Positions 34,514 to 45,200 of a stretch of DNA of 64,000 nt are shown piece by piece. Location: IMG/VR virus record IMGVR_UViG_3300034104_004745, positions 64,001 through 128,000 of that record; one strand, 5' to 3'. Within the stretch, counting starts at the first letter, position 1; the number at the start of each line of letters is the position of its first letter. The DNA comes from a virus. The notes beneath the pieces were generated by a model. That model saw only the letters and a program-made list of their open reading frames with translations, searched no databases and was not told the DNA's origin. The translations under genes and the position numbers were made by a program.

Positions 34514-35287
34514 TTAACAATTTGAACACCCAGGGTCATATTCATATAATTGACATCCATAACCACAATCATAATATTTGTGATATCTTGGTCTAAAATA
34601 GTTGGTTAACTGTAATATTTCCATTCTAGACAATACTCTATTATAAACTAATACAGCACCAATCTGCCCATTTGCAAATTCTGAGCCTCCAACATATGAA
34701 CCTAATCTAAAACCATTAGGTCCTTGTGAACCAGCGTTATTTGATACTGTTGAATTACCATTAACATAAATTTCATAAGTGTCACTAGAAATATTACCAG
34801 TTCCAGCTAAAAATTTCCAGTTAGTGTCCGATGTACCTGCACCCACACCTGAAACCCATCCTTCAGCATAATAATTACCGGTATAACCACCCCAGTGACC
34901 TAAAAGCCAGTTGTTACTTCTCGCTGAAATTAATCTACCAGCCTCATAACCAGCTGGATATATTGATGAATCTATTGTAACATACCTAGCAACACCAAAA
35001 ACAGTATAATTTGTTGATGTCATATTTGGTGTAGATACATCAACATAATCATTTGTACCATCTAATGTTATGACACCACCAAATTGTGTTGAATATCCCG
35101 CACCATTTATTAATGTTCCGTGATTACCATTTCCGGTTAAATCAAACCAAGTAGACCCCGAACCAGGATATGAATTTGACACTCCGGCGTCTAAATACAT
35201 AACCAAACCATCACGGATTACCGTTGTTTCGTTGTAATATTTTACTTGACTATCTGTTAATATGTTTCCGTTTATATCAAATGGCAT
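34514..35287 (-). CDS. LamG-like lectin protein with Cys-rich C-terminus (1 of 3)
   Basis: 257 residues. The N-terminal adaptor MPFDINGNILTDSQVKYYNE is shared with two neighbours. A LamG/concanavalin jelly roll follows: VMYLDAGVSNSYPGSGSTWF, then GGVITLDGTNDYVDVS and NGQIGAVLVYNRVLSRMEIL. The C-terminus differs from its paralogues: RPRYHKYYDCGYGCQLYEY then DPGCSNC, giving four Cys in the last 17 residues. Likely a glycan-binding virion tip. The Cys may form disulfides or bind metal. Overlaps next gene by 1 nt. Confidence 0.75.
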   Translation of the reverse strand: MPFDINGNILTDSQVKYYNETTVIRDGLVMYLDAGVSNSYPGSGSTWFDLTGNGNHGTLINGAGYSTQFGGVITLDGTNDYVDVSTPNMTSTNYTVFGVARYVTIDSSIYPAGYEAGRLISARSNNWLLGHWGGYTGNYYAEGWVSGVGAGTSDTNWKFLAGTGNISSDTYEIYVNGNSTVSNNAGSQGPNGFRLGSYVGGSEFANGQIGAVLVYNRVLSRMEILQLTNYFRPRYHKYYDCGYGCQLYEYDPGCSNC

Positions 35288-35994
35288 TATCTTCCGAATC
35301 TTTTTCTTGTTGAATTATAATTTTGTATTATTTGTGCTTGTGTATGGTTCGTGTTATAGTGCGAAACATGTGCAATTGCACCATTAAAATATGCCCATCC
35401 CCAGTTAACACCAATACTACCGATATTTGAACTATAATGGCCCCCAGGAATTGCCACTGTATAATTTAAAACACCATCAGCATAAAATTGTAATGAACCA
35501 TTAGACGCTGCCGGTGAAACAAATGACAAATAAACCCAGTTACCTGTGTTAACACTAGCGCCATTACTAACAACGGTTCTCCAATCTCCATTATAATACC
35601 AATATCCCATTTTACCGCCAGTAATATACATCGCGTTATTAACGGGGCCTCCACTCCAGTGTGACATCAATCCATTATCACCACCACTACTAGTTCTACA
35701 CCAAAAATTAACAGTCCAGGGAGGTGATAATGTCCAAGTAGGTATTGACACAAAATCATTTGAACCATCAAAATTAAAAATACCTCCATTTGCACTAGAA
35801 AATGAAGGGCCGTTTTCTAATGTACCATTTCTACTACCACCAATAAAATCAACCCAACTTGTTCCTGTTCCCACATATGAACTTGGTAGTGATGGGTCCC
35901 ATAAGTTTACTAAATTAGTTTTAACATATGATGTTTCATTTAGTAATTTACTAGTTGAAGAGTTAAAAATATTTGTTCCTATATCTAATGGCAT
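35287..35994 (-). CDS. LamG-like lectin protein (2 of 3)
   Basis: 235 residues. Adaptor MPLDIGTNIFNSSTSKLLNE, then VNLWDPSLPSSYVGTGTSWV, NGGIFNFDGSNDFVSIPTWT and later SIGVNWGWAYFNGAIAHVSH. It ends NYNSTRKRFGR. It is a LamG-type jelly roll expected to bind carbohydrate or another surface ligand. Spacing and adaptor show it belongs with its two paralogues. Confidence 0.75.
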   Translation of the reverse strand: MPLDIGTNIFNSSTSKLLNETSYVKTNLVNLWDPSLPSSYVGTGTSWVDFIGGSRNGTLENGPSFSSANGGIFNFDGSNDFVSIPTWTLSPPWTVNFWCRTSSGGDNGLMSHWSGGPVNNAMYITGGKMGYWYYNGDWRTVVSNGASVNTGNWVYLSFVSPAASNGSLQFYADGVLNYTVAIPGGHYSSNIGSIGVNWGWAYFNGAIAHVSHYNTNHTQAQIIQNYNSTRKRFGR

Positions 35995-36005
35995 AACTTT
36001 ATTTA

Positions 36006-36725
36006 TTAAACACCAAAACGATGTCTCGTTGAATTATAATTTTGTAATATTTGCGCTGAGCTTAATGTTGTGTCATAAACCATAACAGACCCAATTGAAC
36101 CATTAAAATATCCAGCCCAACTTGCTCCCATTATATCAATTGGATTGTTATTACCGGAAGCACTATAACCATTATTATGATCTAAAACACCATTTACATA
36201 CATATCCATATAATAATTTGATTTTTGTGCCCAACATAAAAAATTCCATCTGTTATTATTCACTGTTGTTGAACCCATAATTCTAAACCATCCATTACTA
36301 TATGTCCAATATGTTATTTTACCAGCATTTATTGATAATGCAGAATAAACTGGTCCGCCACTAGAATTACTTAAAATAGATCCAGCACCTAAACCATCCG
36401 CGCCTGTTGATGTTCTTACCCAAGCACATATTGTCCAAGGTAATTGTCCATTCCCCAATGTAAATGTCGAAAAGGTTGCACTGTCATTTGAACCATCAAA
36501 TGTTATAAATCCACCGTTAGTTGAATTGTTGTATGTTGGCCCATTATTTAAAGTTGCAGTCCTTGAATTAGAAGTTAAGCTAAACCAAGAAGTACCAGAT
36601 CCGGGGTATGATGCCATATTATTAGCATCCCAATGATATACTAAATTACTATTAATAATAGTTGATTCATTTAAAAAATCAACACCTAAAGAATCTAATA
36701 CATTGTTGTTTACATTAATTGGCAT
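36006..36725 (-). CDS. LamG-like lectin protein (3 of 3)
   Basis: 239 residues. Adaptor MPINVNNNVLDSLGVDFLNE, then VYHWDANNMASYPGSGTSWF, GGFITFDGSNDSATFSTFTL and FNGSIGSVMVYDTTLSSAQI, ending YNSTRHRFGV. Near-identical build to 35287..35994 with different binding loops, as expected for diversified lectins. Its start overlaps the stop of 36725..36976 by 1 nt. Confidence 0.75.
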   Translation of the reverse strand: MPINVNNNVLDSLGVDFLNESTIINSNLVYHWDANNMASYPGSGTSWFSLTSNSRTATLNNGPTYNNSTNGGFITFDGSNDSATFSTFTLGNGQLPWTICAWVRTSTGADGLGAGSILSNSSGGPVYSALSINAGKITYWTYSNGWFRIMGSTTVNNNRWNFLCWAQKSNYYMDMYVNGVLDHNNGYSASGNNNPIDIMGASWAGYFNGSIGSVMVYDTTLSSAQILQNYNSTRHRFGV

Positions 36726-36976
36726 TATCTCATTGGTTCTTTATTTGGATTATTCCATACTTCAGTATCCAATATGTTTAAAAATTCATAATGTGAATAT
36801 GGTCCTTGTTTTGTTTCTAATTGTTCAACACTATCTGGCATTTCACCATTGTATTTAACGAATGTTAATTGTTCATCAACAGATTTTCTTAAGGTATCTA
36901 CAGATGTTTCTAAAACTTCATTAAAATCTATTTTATTTATTTCGCTTACATTAAAAACTATATAATTTCTTTCCAT
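36725..36976 (-). CDS. Small fibre-region protein, unknown
   Basis: 83 residues, MERNYIVFNVSEINKIDFNE and then VLETSVDTLRKSVD, ending PNKEPMR. Similar small proteins occur beside tail fibres in marine myoviruses, by my recollection, so it may be an assembly factor. It is between the LamG gene and the 1727-residue fibre with 1-3 nt spacing. No catalytic motif. Confidence 0.6.
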   Translation of the reverse strand: MERNYIVFNVSEINKIDFNEVLETSVDTLRKSVDEQLTFVKYNGEMPDSVEQLETKQGPYSHYEFLNILDTEVWNNPNKEPMR

Positions 36977-36979
36977 AAT

Positions 36980-39900
36980 TTATGATTTTTTCGGTGTTGC
37001 TGTTGCTGGATCTTCTTCTTGTAAAACAAAAGAATATACCTTATTATTTTTATTATTATATAAGTATAGTTTTTCTTCACCCTCAACAATAGTATAGTCA
37101 CCAATACCGTTTGAAAGAGATAAATCCGAAGTGAATACAGTACCCCATCTTAATGATGCAGAACCTAAATTTTGTGTTCCGTTTGCTCCTGGATGAATGT
37201 GCCCGGTTTCAGCTTTAAAAACCATTCTTGAGGTCATTGTACCACCAACATTTTGTCTAATATGAATATCACCAAAAACTTGGCCCGAACTTAATGGGTA
37301 TGTACTATCAATATAACACAACGCATTATTAGGGTTATACCTCATTTCCAAACCTGTTCCCGACGTCCATCTTGCTGCAACAACAGCGTCATTTGAAGCA
37401 ACTGTTGACATTGAAACAATTAATGATGATCCAGCATAAGCTCTTATTTGACCAGCGACATCTAGTTTGTACCCCGAATTGAATGTGCTACCAATTTCCA
37501 CATTCCCGTTGCCCCAAATGTTAAACACATCATCAACAGAATGTAATCCCAATGATAATCTGTTACTCGTAGACCCCGCCCCATTATATTGGAAATAGAA
37601 TTGACCCATGTTTCTAGAACCATCCGCCTGACCTACGGCCATCATAATATGATCACCAGCATTCATTCCACTATTAAGAAGTCTTACACCTCTTTGAAAT
37701 GTTCCTGTTCCAGTGGCGGTTAAATTAACTAATGGTGCACTTGAACTATTTGACCCCGATAATGATAATTGACCAGACCCATTGACAGCCATTGTTTGAG
37801 TACCATTAGCGTACCAAGTATGTGTTCCATTAAATGAATTATATCTTAAATTACCAGTATTATTTTCTGTACCAATATATCCTTGCCATTGTGCTGTTGC
37901 ATTATAATATTCAATACCGGCGAAACCAGCAACACTCACAATTGTTGTTGCTGAAAATGTTTTTGTTCCACCAATTGTTTGATTTCCAGTTGTATAAACA
38001 CCATTTGTTACCGTCCCTGCACTATCAGCATAACCTGCAGAAATTTTATTCCAAGACCCCCATGTTGTTGCCTCTCTAGTTCTAAATGATATATATTTGT
38101 CTGAAGATCCATATCTTGGTATAGCTAATTGTAACGCATAGTCACTATATGCATAATCATTACCAAGACCAATACTAAATCCATAGAATTGAGAAGAACC
38201 AGTTCCTGGACCATTTGTTGATCCTTGTACGTATCTAAATCCAAAATTACTAATACTATTAAAATCAGTATGGGTGCTATGGTTATTACCCATATTGTTA
38301 AAGAACTGAACTGGTGTTAAATTCGCAACAGTTGATGCATTAGAAACCGACTGTGAACCAATATTACCGGTTGTAATCGCATCTGTAATCCCATAACCAC
38401 TGATTGTTGTTGGCTTTGAAGAAACGTTTGCGAATGAGATACCAGTAATGTACCCATTTGGATTTGTTGCGTTATATGGTGTATAACCTAATGCTGTTGT
38501 TACATTACTAGAAGTGATACCAGTTATATAACCTGGTCCATTAGTAAGTTGGTTAAGGTTAGTTAAGTTACCAGCATGATATATTGCGTTACCATTAAAA
38601 CTGAAATTATCTCTAGCAACTATGAATAAAGACGTGAATGTTGCCGCGCCACCAATAGTTGCCCCAGAAAACACATTTAAATCCATGCCACCACCAGAAG
38701 TATTAAAGTTCAAATATGCACCTGTAGTACTTGTTGCCTGCCATCCACCATTAAAAAATGCACCTCTACTTATAATACCACTATCTGATGTTATAAAAAT
38801 ACCGTTTGCTGTTGATCCAAATAACGCTACTGTTTGATAATTTGCTGTGCTTGGCTTGTTAAACGTATAATAAGCCGCACCGGAAACACTAAGACCGGCC
38901 GTAGATGTTAATCCTGCTGCTGTTATGTTACCAGCAGTGTTTATTGTAACTAGATTTGCAGTTCCACCATTAGGTCTAAAATTAAATCCATTTCCAGTTG
39001 AAGCTGTAAAATACATACCATCTGTAGTTCCAGTAGCAGCAAATATTCTATTGCCCCCATCTGCTGTAGAATTAAAACCAATAACTTTATATGGAGAACC
39101 ATATGTGGTATCATTACCAAGTAAAATACCATTTGCATTCATGTTACTTGTTGAAGTTACACCAGCAAATGTTGGTGATGATGTTGTTAAAACCGCTTGG
39201 TTTAAAACAGAACCGTATCCTGTTGTAGATGATAAAGTAATTTGAGATGAACCAGAAACTAAACCAGAAGGAATGCTTGATATACTTCCAAAAGATATTT
39301 GGGATGAACCAGAAACAACACCTTCGGCATTTAATCTTGTTTTTATTCCGGTTGAATAGTTCGTTGTTGCTGTTAAATCAATTTGAACTGAACCTGAAAC
39401 AATACCACTAGGTATACCACTTAAACTAGGATATGAAACTTGTGAAGAACCAGAAACAATACCTGATGGTATGCTACTTAATCCTGTATATGAGATTTGT
39501 GATGAACCAGAAACTAATCCAGATGGTACACCGGTTATTCCGCCAAATGAAATTTGAGCAGATCCCGAAACAACAGATATACCATTAAAGAATGAACCTG
39601 AATGAATTGTTGTACCAGCCAATACTTGAGATGAACCAGAGACAATACCACTTGGTATTCCACTTAATCCACTATATGTTATTTGTGATGAACCAGATAC
39701 AACACCTTCAGTGTTTAATTCTTTTTTAACACCATCTAAGAAGTGTACAGAACCGGTATCTAATGTTATTGTTCTTGTTGATGCAATTGTTCCACCACCA
39801 CTTAAACCACTACCTGCTGTTATTGAAACTGCGGTATGGTCAACGTGTTGATTTGCATCATAGTTTGTTGTTGCGTTATGATTTATCTGTGATGAACCAG

Positions 39901-42163
39901 ACACTAAAGTTGTACCAGTTGCACTAAACGTACCATTAACAACAGTATTTGAAAGCATTGTGACAGTTGTTCCATTATCACTAATATTACTAGCAGCTAA
40001 ATGTTCAATACCTGTGCTTTTTACTAATCTATTTTGTGTAATATATAATTCACCACCTAAATCATTATAGGTTTCTGGGCCCATTAATAAAACAGATGAT
40101 GTTACAGTTCCCTGATTTTGGTGTACAAATATCCATTGATTATTTGTTGAATCAAATAACATTGAACCAGAAACAGTCGGTGAAGAACCACTATCTATTA
40201 CAGCAAGACCACCAAAACGAATACTTGGATTTTGTGCGTTTACTGTAATAATATTATCGCCAATATTAACTACCGATGAACTAATATGTTGAATCGATGA
40301 TGAACCCGCAATAATTAAATTTTCGGAAACAAATAACGATCCAGTTATTGTTTGATTACCTTGAAATATATTAGAACCAGTAGTTGCATAACTTCCGGTT
40401 TTATTTTCTAAAGATGTTATTCTACCATCTTGTGTTGTGTTAGCTGACGATAAACTAGCAGTTGTAGATTCAATTGAAGTTAATCTATTGTTTGTACTTG
40501 AACTATATGTGTTTAAACTTGATGTACTTGTTTCGATTGCACTTAGTCTTCCATTGGTTGTACCACTATAAGAAGCGAATGAACCTGTAACAGTTTCAAT
40601 GCCACTAAATTTAGTATTAGCACTTGATGTAAAACTATTTAAACTTGCAGTTGTACTTTCAATTGTTGATACTCTTGTATTATTACTTGATGTATATGAA
40701 TTTAAACTACTTGTTGTTGATTCAATAATACCTAATCTTGTATCGTTACTTGTTGTATATGAATTTAAACTACTTGTTGTGGTTTCTATAGCATTTAATC
40801 TACTAATCGCAGATGCAGTAAAACTATTTAAACTTCCTCCACTACTTTCTAAGTTACTAATTCTAGTATTAACTGATGAACTAAAATCAGTAAGGTTTAT
40901 TCCTTCAATTGTACCAGTAATATCAATAGATCCAGAAACAACAATATCATTTGCAAATACAACTGGTGTTCCACCAACTGATGATTGAATTTTATTACCA
41001 TTCAATATTTCTACGGTACCCTTCAACATGATTTTACCATTTGTTGGGTCTAATAAGATGTCACCATCTGCATTAGATTTTAATTCAATATCACCGTCAG
41101 CTGTCTGAAGAATAATTGAATCGGTACCGCCTTCTAATATTTTAATTGATTGCCCGTTATCTGTTGTAATTTGTAATTCTTGTGAAGTACTACTAATAAC
41201 TTTTGTTCCGTCAATATAAAGAGACCCAGAAGAGATATAAACATCTCTCCATTGGTAATCAGCACTACCTAAATCATATGTGTTATCTACTGAAGGTATA
41301 ATTGAACCTGATAAGGTTTGTGTACCTTTAAATAAATTAGATCCAGTTATTGCAAAACCGTAGTTTGTTACTTGAACTGAACTTGAAACAATATTAGAAC
41401 CATTTAATACTTGAGAAGATCCAGAAATAACACCATCAAGATTTAATTTATCTTTAATTGTTGTATTAATTGATGAAGTAAATGAATTTAAACTTCCTGT
41501 TGATGTTTCAACAGTTGATAATCTATTATTAACAGATGAAGTAAAACTATATAAACTAGATGTTGCAGATTCAATAGATGTTAATCGCCCATTTGTGCTG
41601 CTTGTATATGAATTTAATGATCCTGTTGTAGTATCAATAACATTCAATCTATTTTCTAAACTACTTGTATATGAATTTAAACTTGATGTATAACTTTTAA
41701 TTGAACTTGAGAAGTTACCAAATTCAACCTCACTAACAAACGAAGTATCTAAAGATGAACTAAATGATTCTAATCCACCAATTCGTGCATTGAATGAAGA
41801 ACTATCACTAATATAAGATGTTGTAAACGAATTATATGATCCTGTTAAGTTGTTAAAGTCTGTTGTTGCAACTTTATAGGATGAAGTATAGGTATTAAAT
41901 GTTGTTTCATCTAATTTTCCCGTTCCAATTGCCTGGCCATTCAAAGAAATGGACCCAGTAATATTCATTGAACCGGTAAATGTATGAATATCATCTCCCG
42001 AGTTACCAAATCTGGTAGAACCAGACTCATAAATTATTGAAGACGTGGTAATTGATGTATGAAATTCATCTACCGTTAACGTACCTCTAACGCGTAAATC
42101 TTGTTCGATTTCCGCAGAACCGGACACAACAAGTCCGTTTTTGACTTTAAATTCGTTTGCCAT
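36980..42163 (-). CDS. Long tail-fibre protein (paralogue, different C-terminus)
   Basis: 1727 residues. It has N-terminal MANEFKVKNGLVVSGSAEIE, then modules nearly identical to 29160..34460, such as DNTYDLGSADYQWRDVYISS and SVGGTPVVFANDIVVSGSID. The DNA differs more than the protein, suggesting old paralogues under purifying selection. SGSSQI...PSGIV units recur near 39.2-39.7 kb. The C-terminus is not S74 but ends NGIGDYTIVEGEEKLYLYNN and KVYSFVLQEED, seen in other marine fibres. It would be an alternative or second fibre with its own receptor end. Confidence 0.9.
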   Translation of the reverse strand: MANEFKVKNGLVVSGSAEIEQDLRVRGTLTVDEFHTSITTSSIIYESGSTRFGNSGDDIHTFTGSMNITGSISLNGQAIGTGKLDETTFNTYTSSYKVATTDFNNLTGSYNSFTTSYISDSSSFNARIGGLESFSSSLDTSFVSEVEFGNFSSSIKSYTSSLNSYTSSLENRLNVIDTTTGSLNSYTSSTNGRLTSIESATSSLYSFTSSVNNRLSTVETSTGSLNSFTSSINTTIKDKLNLDGVISGSSQVLNGSNIVSSSVQVTNYGFAITGSNLFKGTQTLSGSIIPSVDNTYDLGSADYQWRDVYISSGSLYIDGTKVISSTSQELQITTDNGQSIKILEGGTDSIILQTADGDIELKSNADGDILLDPTNGKIMLKGTVEILNGNKIQSSVGGTPVVFANDIVVSGSIDITGTIEGINLTDFSSSVNTRISNLESSGGSLNSFTASAISRLNAIETTTSSLNSYTTSNDTRLGIIESTTSSLNSYTSSNNTRVSTIESTTASLNSFTSSANTKFSGIETVTGSFASYSGTTNGRLSAIETSTSSLNTYSSSTNNRLTSIESTTASLSSANTTQDGRITSLENKTGSYATTGSNIFQGNQTITGSLFVSENLIIAGSSSIQHISSSVVNIGDNIITVNAQNPSIRFGGLAVIDSGSSPTVSGSMLFDSTNNQWIFVHQNQGTVTSSVLLMGPETYNDLGGELYITQNRLVKSTGIEHLAASNISDNGTTVTMLSNTVVNGTFSATGTTLVSGSSQINHNATTNYDANQHVDHTAVSITAGSGLSGGGTIASTRTITLDTGSVHFLDGVKKELNTEGVVSGSSQITYSGLSGIPSGIVSGSSQVLAGTTIHSGSFFNGISVVSGSAQISFGGITGVPSGLVSGSSQISYTGLSSIPSGIVSGSSQVSYPSLSGIPSGIVSGSVQIDLTATTNYSTGIKTRLNAEGVVSGSSQISFGSISSIPSGLVSGSSQITLSSTTGYGSVLNQAVLTTSSPTFAGVTSTSNMNANGILLGNDTTYGSPYKVIGFNSTADGGNRIFAATGTTDGMYFTASTGNGFNFRPNGGTANLVTINTAGNITAAGLTSTAGLSVSGAAYYTFNKPSTANYQTVALFGSTANGIFITSDSGIISRGAFFNGGWQATSTTGAYLNFNTSGGGMDLNVFSGATIGGAATFTSLFIVARDNFSFNGNAIYHAGNLTNLNQLTNGPGYITGITSSNVTTALGYTPYNATNPNGYITGISFANVSSKPTTISGYGITDAITTGNIGSQSVSNASTVANLTPVQFFNNMGNNHSTHTDFNSISNFGFRYVQGSTNGPGTGSSQFYGFSIGLGNDYAYSDYALQLAIPRYGSSDKYISFRTREATTWGSWNKISAGYADSAGTVTNGVYTTGNQTIGGTKTFSATTIVSVAGFAGIEYYNATAQWQGYIGTENNTGNLRYNSFNGTHTWYANGTQTMAVNGSGQLSLSGSNSSSAPLVNLTATGTGTFQRGVRLLNSGMNAGDHIMMAVGQADGSRNMGQFYFQYNGAGSTSNRLSLGLHSVDDVFNIWGNGNVEIGSTFNSGYKLDVAGQIRAYAGSSLIVSMSTVASNDAVVAARWTSGTGLEMRYNPNNALCYIDSTYPLSSGQVFGDIHIRQNVGGTMTSRMVFKAETGHIHPGANGTQNLGSASLRWGTVFTSDLSLSNGIGDYTIVEGEEKLYLYNNKNNKVYSFVLQEEDPATATPKKS

Positions 42164-42195
42164 ATTATATTAGTTTCACTGTCCACTAATGTGTT

Positions 42196-42210
42196 ACTAA
42201 TAAATACTTA
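42196..42210 (-). promoter_or_regulatory. Candidate phage promoter motif
   Basis: Coding-strand TAAGTATTTATTAGT, about 35 nt upstream of the fibre start at 42163. Confidence 0.45.
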
Positions 42211-42214
42211 CTTT

Positions 42215-45200
42215 TTAACAAGCATATTGATTAATTACGAAACCATTAGAGTCAATTCTTAGAGTTGTGCCGTAATCCGCTGTAGAATTTCCATAATACT
42301 TGTTGTTACCATTAAATGGTGTTACTAAGCTTGAATTTGTAAAGAATCTAGTGACCTCTAACCAATCAGATGCGTTACCATATACTGTTTGATCTTGACC
42401 AAACAATCCAGAGCAATAATCTGGGGCAGTGCTACCTGTACTTATTTGATAAGTCGTTGATGCGCAGTAACCTTTCGCAACTAAAACACCATTTGCGCCT
42501 ATTTGATACCATGCGGTAATTCCTGTTGTCTCTGTTCTATAAAATCCAACTGGAACAAACGTGGTTTGAATTTGGTTAGTGTACCAAACAGCCCCTACAT
42601 CATAAATTGCTTGGGAAGTGTATGCTGATACATATATATTAAATGGCGCCCCAGTATTGATATTTGTACAAACATTTCCCGCACTAGATCCACTATACAC
42701 ATCTAAAATAACCCACATTTGTGGACCAGATGAAGTTGCTGTAGGCGTTGGTGTTGCAGTAATAGTCGGGGTCGAGGTTGGTGTTGGTGTCACCATTGGT
42801 GTTGAAGTAGGTGTTGGTGTTGGTTGAGCAATAACTTGATCACCAAGTGCTCGATATAATACCTCAATTGTCCATGTTCCAGAACTTATTGTAGCATTTA
42901 ATTTACCTGCACCTGAAACATTAAAACCAACTGCAGTTGTATTACCTAAATCAATTGTTGTTGTTTCATTGAATGTCGAATTTGTACCATCCCAAGCACT
43001 CATTATGCTACCGGCTCTCATATTGGAACCATTTTTAACAACGTAATCAAAAAACGCTCCATCAAATGACCCTAAATCAAATATTTCAGCGTTACCTGAA
43101 ATTGTTGTAGTGGTTGCACACATCTTAGCGTTGTTAATAGTTAAACAACCATTAATAGTTTGATTACCATTGAATACATTTGATCCAGTTGTTGCATATC
43201 CATAACCTGAAATTTGAGCACTACTACTTACAATAGTACTACCACTAAAATTTATATTACTGGTATCAATTGAACCAGAAATAATATGCCCACCTTTTGC
43301 CACATTTAAATGTCCAGCAACTGGTGCAGAAAAATAAACCTCAATATTATCACCATCAATAGATCTGATTTCTTGTGGGAAAATTATTTTTCTATTGTTA
43401 TCATAAACAGTAACAATTGGGTAATCTGTACCCATATTGTGTGATATTGACCAAGTTGTTGCCGCACTAAATTGTTCTGTCATTCCGCCAGGGCCAGTAC
43501 CAAGTGAAGCAATTGCTCTACCACTTTGTGCTGATGGGAATGTTATAGTTGCACTATCAGAAGTTACTGCTGTTATTTGTGATGGAATAATCACATTATC
43601 ATTTGTATCAAAAATTTGGAAAATTGGATACTTCTGACCTAAATTGTGATTAAATGTCCAAGTTGTACTAGGTGTTGTTTGATTTAATTCAGCAAACCCG
43701 CCACCACTACCACCACTACCACCTGAACCAGCATTAAGCGCAAATGCCGCAGTTAATGCGTATGATGCACTTAATACAGTCATTGATGATGTTTGACTTG
43801 TATAAACAACACTAGAAGTAAAATTATCTAACGCTGAAATATGTGTATTAACTGAACCACTGAATAAACTAAATGAACTTGTGAAAGATTCGAACGACCC
43901 AGTAATAATATCAACTCTGTCATTAAGAGATGATGAAAGGTTAGTTGTACTAAATTTTAATTCTTTTGTATATCCATTTGTATTTGTATCTGTGTTTGAT
44001 ACTGTAATATCAACACCACCTTCGCTAACAACCTCAAACGCATCCGATCCAGTTGCTCTTAACATTCCTGAACCCGATACAAAAATATCTCTAAAGTGTG
44101 AACCAATTGATATGAATGCTGTCCCAGGAACAGATTCACTAACATTTAATCCCGTACTATCATCAAAATGTAATTTAGTAAATTGCTTGTCATATGTACC
44201 ACCATCAACATCAGAACCTGTGATATGGAATGGGACATTTGTTAAACCAAGTGCACTACCTGTAAATTCGTTAGCGGTAACATAACCTAAAACATTTAGA
44301 TTATGACCAGCTTTAATACTACCACTAAATTCATATGTGTATCCACTACTTACCGAACCAGTATTAAATGAAATTTGTTTTGACCCACTAATTTGAATTT
44401 GTGGATTTTGCCAATTACTTTGTGCAAATAAATTTAAATTTGATGGGTGAGCAATTCCACCTAATGTACCAACATATAAATCTTTTCCCGCGTTTATGAG
44501 GTATGCATCATTCGCATATCCAACATAACCCTCATCATATGTTGATGAATTAATACCCAAATCAACGTAATGAATTGATTCATTACCATTGTCTGCCGTT
44601 ATAACCACATCACCACTAGCTCCTGAACCAGAATTATGGTTTTGTACTTTTATTTGGGTGTACGCCGTATAATCACCCTCAAAATGTGCAACATTAAAAC
44701 TACCACTATTCTGTACGTGTAAAATTTCGGGGTTATTCACATGGAATGATCCTGTACCAATTAATAATGAGCCTGTTACACTTTGGTTACCATGTAAATT
44801 AAAACTACCGCTAATGAATACAGAACCTGTAAAATTATGTGTATCATCAGACGTGTCACCAAATTTTGTTGAACCGGATTGATATAAAACAGATGATGTT
44901 ACATAATCAATATGTAATTCTTTTGCTGTTAATGTACCATCAATGTAAACATCTCTGTTTACGTATAAACCAGTATTGTCGATTGATGCACTAGCATTAC
45001 CACTAACGATTTTATCTAGTTGTAATCCAGTAACACCACTCGCTGGAATATTATATAAACCAATACCATCACCAATAAATGATCCTGTGAATGCACCTGT
45101 TGTATATGAAGATGTAAATGAATTAAAATCACTTCTAATACTTCCACTTTCAGTTTCTAAAGAATCAATTCTTTCATCAAGAAGATTTGTTGTTGTTGCA

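Noticed and set aside
42618-42827. Plus-strand VGVGVGVG frame
   Set aside because: Shadow of the TPTPTSTP linker of the 1478-residue fibre.
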